From DASXPG01 sp035559335 (GTDB lineage Bacteria > Gemmatimonadota > Gemmatimonadetes > Gemmatimonadales > JACORV01): 14,071 bases of DNA. The notes under the pieces were generated by a model. It had not been told where the DNA came from. It saw only the letters and a list, made by a program, of their open reading frames with translations, and did not search any database. This document shows, one piece after another, positions 1 to 5,438 of this stretch. Location of the stretch: positions 1 through 14,071 of the forward strand of contig DATMBH010000227.1 in assembly GCA_035559335.1 (NCBI GenBank). Reading direction: 5' to 3'. The translations under genes and the position numbers were made by a program. The number at the start of each line of letters is the position of its first letter. Position 1 is the stretch's first letter.

Positions 1-259
1 CGCGGTCGCGAGCGCGGTTGAGCGCACCCGGGTGTGGGTCCGGAGCCTCGACGACGACGCGATCGCTGCCTACGTCGCGACCGGCGAGCCGCTCGACAAG
101 GCTGGCGCTTACGGTATCCAGGGTTACGGTGCGGTGCTGGTCGAGCGCATCGATGGCGACTACTTCACGGTTGTGGGCCTCGGGCTGGTGAGGTTGGTGA
201 AGCTCCTGGAATCGGTCGGACTTGCATATCGGTTCGACGGTCTCGTAGCAGCGAGCTGA
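1..259 (+). CDS. maf: Maf-family nucleotide pyrophosphatase, C-terminal part (5' truncated)
   Basis: This is the 3' end of a gene that begins before the window; the reading frame is open from base 2 to the TGA at 257-259, about 85 codons. The fragment holds the family's conserved C-terminal block, TGEPLDKAGAYGIQG, followed by a GDYFTVVGL segment. In Maf proteins the Asp of EPxDKAGAY is the catalytic/metal-site residue and the QG pair belongs to the substrate pocket. Maf proteins hydrolyse non-canonical or modified nucleoside triphosphates (dTTP/UTP or m7GTP subfamilies) to monophosphate and pyrophosphate in the cytoplasm. The subfamily cannot be decided because the N-terminal half is missing. 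The gene is tail-to-tail with the GT9 gene on the other strand, with one base between the two stop codons. Confidence 0.93.
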   Translation, partial: AVASAVERTRVWVRSLDDDAIAAYVATGEPLDKAGAYGIQGYGAVLVERIDGDYFTVVGLGLVRLVKLLESVGLAYRFDGLVAAS

Positions 260-280
260 GCTACCGTTCTCTCTGGTAGC
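260..280. other. Short perfect inverted repeat at the maf / GT9 A convergent junction
   Basis: GCTACC (260-265) and GGTAGC (275-280) are exact reverse complements around a 9-base loop. The hairpin begins immediately after the maf stop codon and lies inside the last codons of the convergent GT9 gene. It might slow or end transcription of maf, but no T-rich tract follows it on either side, and a 6-base stem can arise by chance in GC-rich DNA. Confidence 0.25.
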
Positions 281-1322
281 GATCGAGAGCAAGCTCGACC
301 TTGCCGGCGACCGCCTCTACCGTTATGCGCTCCATGCGCCCGGTTCGGTAGCGCGTCGAGATCGGATAGTCCTCGCCGGGGTCGCCGTAGGCGTCGACTA
401 GGAGGTCGCTGAACCGGCCGCGCGGTCCCACCCGCCTCGGATTGGTGTACCCGAACAGCCCCACCACCGGTACCCCCATCGCGACGCACATGTGGTAGGG
501 CCCGGTGTCGGGTGAAACCACCACGTCGCACTCCTTCAGCAGACCCAACGTGACCCTGAGCCCGATGCCCAGCGCGTCGATCAGGTGCGCCGGGCCGCTG
601 CCGGAGCGGATCAGATCGGCGGCCGCGCGCTCGTACGGGGTCTCGGCTCCCAGCATGACGAATGCTGCGCCGCGCGATGCCGCGAGCCGCGAGGCCAGCT
701 CCGCATAACGCTCTGGCAGCCAGTTCTTGCGGGCCTTGCTGGTCGCTACCACCAGGCCCACGAGCGGCCGCCCCGAGCCCGCTATGACCGCGCGCGCCTG
801 TTCCCGCTCGGCGACTGTCGGCTCGAGCTGCCATTCCGGTGCGCCGTGGCTTACTCCCAGTACGTCCAGGAACTCGAAGAACTGATCCTGGATGTGCCCC
901 AGCGGGCGCGGCGGCAGGCGGTGCGTGGTGAACAACCAGTTGAAGTCTTTCGAGCGCGCGAAGTCCACGCCGATCTTTACACGGGCGTCCAGCATGGCGG
1001 TGATCAACCCGGCCTTGAAGTAGGGCTGGAGCGTGAGAGCCACGTCGAAGCGGCGGCCTTGCAGTCGCCGCCGAAGTTCGAGGTAACCGCGCCAGCCGCG
1101 GGAGCGCTCGAAGATGATGAACTCGTCCACCGCCGGGTGGCCGCTCACCAGGGCGGCCGGGCCGGGCTGGATTATCCAGCTCAGCTTCACGCCGGGCGCG
1201 AAGCGCTTGAGCGCGGTGGCGACCGGGAGCACGTGCACCGCGTCTCCGAGGGCCGAGAGCATCACGATGACGACCCGATCCACCGGTCCGCCGTCCGGCG
1301 CTCGCGGCGTTCCCGTGTTCAT
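261..1322 (-). CDS. Glycosyltransferase family 9 protein A (heptosyltransferase-like)
   Basis: A 353-residue protein, normal length for GT9/WaaC-WaaF-type enzymes, which transfer ADP-heptose or a related sugar to lipid A-core at the inner face of the cytoplasmic membrane. The N-terminal Rossmann half has VVIVMLSALGDAVHVLP (residues 17-33), where the GD pair is the usual acceptor-side signature. The C-terminal half has ATSKARKNWLPERY (193-206), with the Lys expected in the sugar-nucleotide site, and SPDTGPYHMCVAMGVPVVGL (270-289), the conserved donor-binding motif. I chose the ATG at 1320-1322 because a longer in-frame start at 1430 would overlap the divergent gene at 1418 and adds a low-complexity Arg/Ala-rich stretch. 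The acceptor and exact sugar cannot be read from sequence. It is a clear paralogue of GT9 B at 1969-3018; both end in YGDPGEDYP...YRxGRMERITVE. Confidence 0.92.
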   Translation of the reverse strand: MNTGTPRAPDGGPVDRVVIVMLSALGDAVHVLPVATALKRFAPGVKLSWIIQPGPAALVSGHPAVDEFIIFERSRGWRGYLELRRRLQGRRFDVALTLQPYFKAGLITAMLDARVKIGVDFARSKDFNWLFTTHRLPPRPLGHIQDQFFEFLDVLGVSHGAPEWQLEPTVAEREQARAVIAGSGRPLVGLVVATSKARKNWLPERYAELASRLAASRGAAFVMLGAETPYERAAADLIRSGSGPAHLIDALGIGLRVTLGLLKECDVVVSPDTGPYHMCVAMGVPVVGLFGYTNPRRVGPRGRFSDLLVDAYGDPGEDYPISTRYRTGRMERITVEAVAGKVELALDRYQRER

Positions 1323-1417
1323 GGAGCCATGCGCGGCTCGGGCGCGGCGCTTAGATTCAGCCGCCGGCGCTCTGCGGCCCGGCCGGCACCACTTTCTCGC
1401 GGAGATATCATAGGGGT
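1323..1417. promoter_or_regulatory. Divergent promoter region between GT9 A and the DUF4254-like pair
   Basis: This 95-base gap is the only spacer between divergent genes, so it should contain promoters for both. On the + strand TATCAT at 1406-1411 resembles a sigma70 -10 box and sits 6 bases before the ATG at 1418, which would make the transcript leaderless or nearly so. I see no good -35 hexamer upstream of it. On the - strand an ATG at 1328-1330 opens a three-codon frame (Met-Ala-Pro) whose TGA overlaps the GT9 A start as ATGA; this could be chance. Confidence 0.35.
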
Positions 1418-1630
1418 ATGGACGAGACAATCGGATCGCTGATCTCGCGTCTCGCGCAGACGAATATCGAGTTGTGGCACGAGGAGGACAAGGCGCGGGT
1501 CGAGGACGATCACCAGGTGGCGCAGGCGAAGCGTGCGATAGACCGCCTCAACCAGCAGCGCAACGACCTGATCGAGCGGATTGACGCGGAGGTGCGCCGG
1601 GTGATAGGCGCGGAGCGCGCCCGTGGCTGA
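1418..1630 (+). CDS. Small DUF4254-like protein, N-terminal-half type
   Basis: A 70-residue soluble, highly charged, probably all-helical protein. From memory of the DUF4254 family (about 200 residues, common in Bacteroidota), it matches the first half of those proteins: LISRLAQTNIELWHEEDKAR (8-27), then AKRAIDRLNQQRNDLIERID (37-56), equivalent to the family's WHxED...KRRIDRxNQxRxDxxxxID pattern. No catalytic motif, signal peptide or membrane segment is visible, and the family has no function I can state. The ATG at 1418 is supported by the neighbouring gene, whose product starts with the same M-x-E-T-x-G-x-L pattern. AGGGG at 1412-1416 lies too close to the ATG to be a normal ribosome site. 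The gene overlaps the next one by 8 bases, implying coupled translation, and it sits between two GT9 genes. Confidence 0.8.
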   Translation: MDETIGSLISRLAQTNIELWHEEDKARVEDDHQVAQAKRAIDRLNQQRNDLIERIDAEVRRVIGAERARG

Positions 1631-1901
1631 GACCGTGGGCTGGCTGTGCGACAAGCTCAGCATCATCGAGCTCAAGATCTACCACATGGCCGAACAGGCC
1701 GGGCGAAGCGATGTGTCGGAGGAGTTCCGCCGGCTGTGCCGCGAGAAGATCGAGGTGATGAAGCAGCAGCGCGACGACCTGGCGGCAGAACTCTCGACGC
1801 TGCTGAGCGACATGGCCGCGGGTCGCGTGGTTCCCAAGGTGTATCGGCAGTTCAAGATGTACAATGACCCTGCGTACAGGGTTGAAAAGCGTGATGGGTG
1901 A
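1623..1901 (+). CDS. Small DUF4254-like protein, C-terminal-half type
   Basis: A 92-residue protein matching the second half of DUF4254-family proteins as I recall them: ETVGWLCDKLSIIELKIYHM (3-22), QQRDDLAAEL (48-57), and the C-terminal AAGRxxxKVYRQFKMYNDP block (65-83), which is the most family-specific part. It starts with GTG at 1623; GGAG at 1612-1615 gives a ribosome site with 7-base spacing, and the start aligns with that of the preceding gene. The two proteins resemble each other (M-x-ET-x-G-x-L...H and QQR[ND]DL), so they look like duplicated modules. A heterodimer equivalent to the one-chain form is a reasonable inference. The stop TGA (1899-1901) falls inside a heptamer repeat, so the last residues (KRDG) may be repeat-derived. 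Confidence 0.83.
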   Translation: MAETVGWLCDKLSIIELKIYHMAEQAGRSDVSEEFRRLCREKIEVMKQQRDDLAAELSTLLSDMAAGRVVPKVYRQFKMYNDPAYRVEKRDG

Positions 1902-1974
1902 GAGGTGATGGGCGATGGGCGGGCTTCGGTCGCGGCCCCGTCACATCTCAGCTCCAGCCCCTCGCCCCTCACCC
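1891..1974. repeat. Heptamer-built inverted repeat at the convergent DUF4254-like / GT9 B junction
   Basis: The left arm has four heptamers in phase: GTGATGG (1891-1897), GTGAGAG (1898-1904), GTGATGG (1905-1911) and GCGATGG (1912-1918). The right arm, read on the - strand, carries GTGAGGG and GCGAGGG units. Bases 1896-1913 and 1957-1974 match as an inverted repeat at 15 of 18 positions, with a 43-base loop. Both flanking TGA stop codons (1899-1901 on +, 1969-1971 on -) lie within the arms. Position suggests a two-way transcription end or 3' RNA-stabilising hairpin, but there is no T tract, so an intrinsic terminator is unproven. A second element of the same design is at 8982-9127. Confidence 0.6.
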
Positions 1975-3018
1975 GCCGCGCCTCTGGTACCGCTCCTTCC
2001 AAACCTCCACCTTGCCAATAACATCCTCCACCGTTATGCGTTCCATCCTCCCCGGGCGGTACTCCAGCTTCGCAGGGTAGTCCTCCCCGGGATCGCCGTA
2101 GCGGTCCACGATCAGATCCCGGAACTTCCGGTACGGGCCGGTTCGCTTGGGGTTGGTGGTGCCGTGCAGCGCGATGACCGGGCGGTCCAGCGCCACGGCC
2201 ATGTGCAGCGGTGCGGTATCGAGCGAGATCACCAGCGCGCTGGCGTGGATTATTCCGACCAGTTCCCGCAGCGACGCGCCCAGGGTGGAGCGTACCGGCG
2301 AGCGCGCCGCGGCGCGGATCGCGGCTTCGATCTCCAGCTCGCGCGCCGATCGCGATCCGACCAGGACGGGCTGGAGGTCAAATTGCTCCCACAGCGCGTC
2401 CGCCAGGAGCGCCCAGCGTTCCGCGGGCCACTCGCGGCGCCGGTCCGCGGAGCCGATCACCAGCGACACAGCGGGCCGATCCAGCGAGGCGACGAACGCG
2501 CGTTGCGCCTCGAGTTCGTCCGGCCACGGGCCGAGGTTCCACACCACGGGTTCCGGATCCACTCCGAGGTGCCGGAGGAACTCGAAGTACTGGTCCTGCA
2601 CGTGCTGGGGCGCGTGGGGCGGGATCCGGTGCGTGGTCACCAGCCAGTTGAGGTCGCGGGCGCGGGCCCGATCGAAGCCCAGCTTCACCGGCGAGCGGAG
2701 CAGCGCCGTTACCAGGCCGGCCTTGGCGTACACCTGGAGCGCGAGCACCAAATCGAAGGGGGCGCGGAGTTGGTCTCTTATCGCGGCGTACGCGCGCCAG
2801 CCCTTCGCCTTCTCGAACAGCACGATCTCATCCACCGCGCCGTGGCCACGTACCAGAGACGCGGGGCCCGGCTGCAGGATCCAAGTGATATGCGTCCGCG
2901 GCGCGTGGCGCTTAAGCGCGCTGATCACGGGCAGCACGTGGACCGTGTCGCCAATCGCGCTCATCATCACGATCGCGATCCTTCCCGTCTTCCAGCTGTC
3001 GGGTATCGTGGCGGACAT
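1969..3018 (-). CDS. Glycosyltransferase family 9 protein B (heptosyltransferase-like)
   Basis: A 349-residue GT9 protein. The N-terminal half has IAIVMMSAIGDTVHVLP (14-30); the donor half has IGSADRRREWPAERW (188-202) and SLDTAPLHMAVALDRPVIAL (265-284). Compared with GT9 A it has Arg in place of the Lys before the WPxER motif and SLDTAPLH in place of SPDTGPYH, so donor or acceptor may differ between the two. Both substitutions occur in functional GT9 enzymes as far as I know. The ATG at 3016-3018 is two bases past the stop of the kinase gene, so translation is probably coupled; an earlier in-frame start at 3096 would run far into that gene. The role is expected in LPS core or other surface-glycan assembly at the cytoplasmic membrane. 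The C-terminus (QRRGG) ends inside a repeat arm. Confidence 0.92.
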   Translation of the reverse strand: MSATIPDSWKTGRIAIVMMSAIGDTVHVLPVISALKRHAPRTHITWILQPGPASLVRGHGAVDEIVLFEKAKGWRAYAAIRDQLRAPFDLVLALQVYAKAGLVTALLRSPVKLGFDRARARDLNWLVTTHRIPPHAPQHVQDQYFEFLRHLGVDPEPVVWNLGPWPDELEAQRAFVASLDRPAVSLVIGSADRRREWPAERWALLADALWEQFDLQPVLVGSRSARELEIEAAIRAAARSPVRSTLGASLRELVGIIHASALVISLDTAPLHMAVALDRPVIALHGTTNPKRTGPYRKFRDLIVDRYGDPGEDYPAKLEYRPGRMERITVEDVIGKVEVWKERYQRRGG

Positions 3019-3020
3019 CT

Positions 3021-3752
3021 TCAGGCGGCCAGGTAGGCGGCGTTGAAGATGGCGACGTCGTCGGGGCCAAGTCGCGCCCCATGCCGCGCGTTCCATTTGG
3101 CCCAGGAGCGGAAGAACCGCCTCAGATTGGCGCGCCGGTCGCCTTCACCGCGGGCCGGGCGGCAGGTGTCAACGTCGAGGAACCAGGGCTCGGGGCTCGG
3201 GGAACGGGGGCCGGATACCAGCACGTTGCGCAGCTGAAGGTCCAAGTGCACCCAGCCGGCGTCGTGCAAGTGTCGGACCGCGCGCGCCACGGCGCGCAGC
3301 AGCGTCTCGCGCACTTCCCCCGAAAGCGGAACCGGACCGAAAAGCAGCGTAAAGAGATCGGTGCCGTCCACCCTTTCCGTCGCCACGTCGGCGCGATGGA
3401 ATGGCCCATGGTCGTAACGCACGCCGGCCAGGAAGGCCGGAGTCCGCACGCCCGCTTCGCGGAGTCGCTCACTGATCTCGAGTTCGCGAACAAACCTGGA
3501 GCGGCCGAAGAAGCGATCGCCGAGTATCGGCGGTATCACGTAGCCGCCGCGGTGGGCATGGCGCACCACCGCTCGGACCGGCCCGAGCTCGACCCCGAAG
3601 GCCGTCGCGCGACCCCTGAAGGCCTCGCGGTTTGGCGCGGCGGAGGCCCAGGCGTGCAGAGTTCCGGTCTTCAGGACCGCTCGCACCGCCTCCGCGACGT
3701 CGTCGCGGGCAGTCGCCGCTCCGGCGTCGAATGACCAGGTGATGTACGCCAA
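3021..3752 (-). CDS. Kdo/WaaP-family lipopolysaccharide sugar kinase-like protein
   Basis: A 243-residue protein with the small eukaryotic-like kinase fold typical of KdkA/WaaP enzymes, which phosphorylate Kdo or heptose of the LPS inner core. Visible elements: VVRHAHRGGYV (62-72) as the nucleotide-binding strand and loop; a probable helix-C Glu in RFVRELEISERLREAG (86-101); the catalytic loop HLDLQLRN (169-176) with Asp171 and Asn176; and FLDVDTCR (191-198) with the metal-binding Asp in place of DFG. No signal peptide or membrane segment is seen. The only in-frame start near the 5' end is TTG at 3750-3752, six bases after the cyclase stop and in the same frame; the protein has no internal Met, though a GTG about 22 codons in is possible. 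Its place beside two GT9 genes supports an LPS-core role. The substrate is not known. Confidence 0.82.
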   Translation of the reverse strand: MAYITWSFDAGAATARDDVAEAVRAVLKTGTLHAWASAAPNREAFRGRATAFGVELGPVRAVVRHAHRGGYVIPPILGDRFFGRSRFVRELEISERLREAGVRTPAFLAGVRYDHGPFHRADVATERVDGTDLFTLLFGPVPLSGEVRETLLRAVARAVRHLHDAGWVHLDLQLRNVLVSGPRSPSPEPWFLDVDTCRPARGEGDRRANLRRFFRSWAKWNARHGARLGPDDVAIFNAAYLAA

Positions 3753-3758
3753 TGGGCG

Positions 3759-5384
3759 CTAGTACTTGGCGAGGTAGATCGGGACCGGCTGGGCCTTCCC
3801 CTTCACCTTGATCGGCTCCCGCGCTTCGACCTGCGGCGGGAACTTGAGGCGCTTGTAGAACGGCTCCGAGATCATGATCTCGCCCTTGCCAGCGTTGGAG
3901 CACAGGCGCGAGGCGGTGTTCACCGCATCGCCGAGCACCGTGTACTCGAGCCGCTGCTCGGAGCCTATGTTGCCGGCGAACACCTCGCCGAAGTTCAGGC
4001 CGATGCCGATCGCGATGCTGGGCTGGCCGCCAGCCTTCCAGTGCTCGTTCAGCTCGACCAGCTTGCGCTGCATGTCGATGGCGGCGCGCATCGCCTTGTC
4101 AGCGTCGTCCTCCGTGGAGAACGGCGCGCCCCACAGGGCCATGATCGCGTCGCCGATGAACTTGTCGAGCGTGCCGCCATGCCGGAAGATGATTTCCACC
4201 ATCTCCGTGAAGTACTCGCGCAGCAGTGAGGCGACCGCGTCAGGCTCCATCTTCTCCGACATCGAGGTGAAGCCCCGAATGTCGGTGAACATGATCACCA
4301 CCTGCCGCTTGGTGCCGCCCAGCTTCACCTCTTCGCCGTGCTCGGCGATCTGCTTGGCGAGGTCAGGCGAGAAGTAGCGCTGGAAGTTCGACAGGATCAG
4401 CGCCTCACGCTGCAGGCGTTCAGCCAGCTGGCTGTTCTCCACCGCCGACGAAGCGACGCCGGCGAAGCCGATCAGGAAGTCGAGGTCCTCGGCGCTGTAG
4501 GCGTGAGTGCTGGTGAGGTTGTCCACGTACAGCGCCCCCAGCGTCTTGCCGTCGGACGCGATCAGCGGCGCTCCCATTGCCGAGCGCACGCTCTGCATCA
4601 GAATGGACTTTCCCTTGAATCGCTCATCCTCAGCCGCATTGTCCGTGAGCACCGCGACGCGCTCGCCAACGATCTGCCCCAGGATCGAGCGCGGCACGTG
4701 ACGCGCGGAGGCCCAGCCTTCGCCGAGGCGGCTCTTCGAGACGCGAGGCACCATTTCCTCGAGCGTCGGCCCCAGCATGATCGAGACCCGGTCCACGGGC
4801 ATGACCTGGAACGAGAAGTCGGCGATGCTCTCCAGCAGCTTGTCCACATCCTGCTGGCGCGAGAGAGCCTTCGAGATCTCGAGCAGCAGTTCCAGCTTCT
4901 TCGCCGAGCGGGCCGTTTCGACGGTGGCCGCCGTATCGCCCGGGGCGATGGTTGCCGAGACGCGCTGCATCTTGGCCGACAGGTCCTGCGGTCCGAAGGC
5001 CATCTGCCGCACAATCGTCGCCTGCGGCGCCTTGGGAGGCTGCGGGAAGCCGCCGCCGGCAGGCGCGGCCGCGGGCGCAGCCGGCTTGGTAGGCGACACC
5101 TCGCGCACGTGGAAGGCGACCTTGCCGAACATCACCACGTCGTTCGGCTGGGCCACGGCTTCGGTGATGCGGGCTCCGTTCAGGAACGTGCCGTTCGATG
5201 AACCCAGGTCCTTGACCAGTACGCCGCCGTCTTGGACCGTCAGCTGCGCGTGCTGGCGCGAGATGGTCGGATCGTAGATCGGCACGTCGCTGTTGACGGC
5301 GCGGCCGACGATCAGGGTCTTTCCGACCTTGACGTCAATGGTCTGCGAATCGGTGGTTCCGACGAGCTTAAAGGCGTCTGCCAT
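3759..5384 (-). CDS. FHA-GAF-class III adenylate cyclase
   Basis: A 541-residue soluble signalling protein. An FHA domain (about 20-95) has the phosphothreonine-binding set GR (27-28), SRQH (42-45) and SSNGTFLNG (62-70). A Pro/Ala-rich linker (97-120) leads to a GAF domain (about 165-320). The class III cyclase domain (about 355-500) is complete: metal-binding Asp368 in FTDIRGFT and Asp412 in FIGDAIMA, Lys408 and Thr482 at the base-recognition positions (typical of ATP use), and Asn489 and Arg493 in NTASR. It should make cAMP from ATP, with activity set by a small ligand or redox signal at the GAF and by binding phosphorylated partners through the FHA. No kinase able to phosphorylate an FHA ligand is seen nearby. 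It begins with ATG at 5384 and is followed in frame by the kinase gene. Confidence 0.93.
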   Translation of the reverse strand: MADAFKLVGTTDSQTIDVKVGKTLIVGRAVNSDVPIYDPTISRQHAQLTVQDGGVLVKDLGSSNGTFLNGARITEAVAQPNDVVMFGKVAFHVREVSPTKPAAPAAAPAGGGFPQPPKAPQATIVRQMAFGPQDLSAKMQRVSATIAPGDTAATVETARSAKKLELLLEISKALSRQQDVDKLLESIADFSFQVMPVDRVSIMLGPTLEEMVPRVSKSRLGEGWASARHVPRSILGQIVGERVAVLTDNAAEDERFKGKSILMQSVRSAMGAPLIASDGKTLGALYVDNLTSTHAYSAEDLDFLIGFAGVASSAVENSQLAERLQREALILSNFQRYFSPDLAKQIAEHGEEVKLGGTKRQVVIMFTDIRGFTSMSEKMEPDAVASLLREYFTEMVEIIFRHGGTLDKFIGDAIMALWGAPFSTEDDADKAMRAAIDMQRKLVELNEHWKAGGQPSIAIGIGLNFGEVFAGNIGSEQRLEYTVLGDAVNTASRLCSNAGKGEIMISEPFYKRLKFPPQVEAREPIKVKGKAQPVPIYLAKY

Positions 5385-5396
5385 CGGGCTTGGGGT

Positions 5397-5418
5397 TCCT
5401 CTGGAACGTGGTAATATG
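5397..5418 (-). promoter_or_regulatory. Candidate -10 box and ribosome site upstream of the cyclase gene
   Basis: In the 54-base trpE-cyclase gap, reading the - strand, CATATT (5413-5418) resembles a -10 box. AGAGGA (5397-5402) is a Shine-Dalgarno-like match 12 bases before the ATG, somewhat long spacing. If real, the cyclase can be transcribed separately from trpE. No convincing -35 is visible. Confidence 0.3.
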
Positions 5419-5438
5419 TCCCGGCCTTCCGGTGGCCG

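Noticed and set aside
585..1442. Long open frame (285 codons) on the + strand opposite GT9 A
   Set aside because: It is antisense to a gene with clear GT9 motifs; its translation is Arg/Ala/Gly/His-rich with no family pattern, as expected in GC-rich DNA.
1319..1675. 118-codon - strand open frame covering the divergent spacer and the first DUF4254-like gene
   Set aside because: It opposes a gene supported by family motifs and a paralogous neighbour; no motif or ribosome site supports it.
1870..1990. CRISPR-like reading of the heptamer repeats
   Set aside because: Units are 7 bases and contiguous, without spacers of regular size and without cas genes nearby.
1915..3036. 373-codon + strand open frame opposite GT9 B
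   Set aside because: Same reason: it mirrors GT9 B, has biased composition and no recognisable domain.
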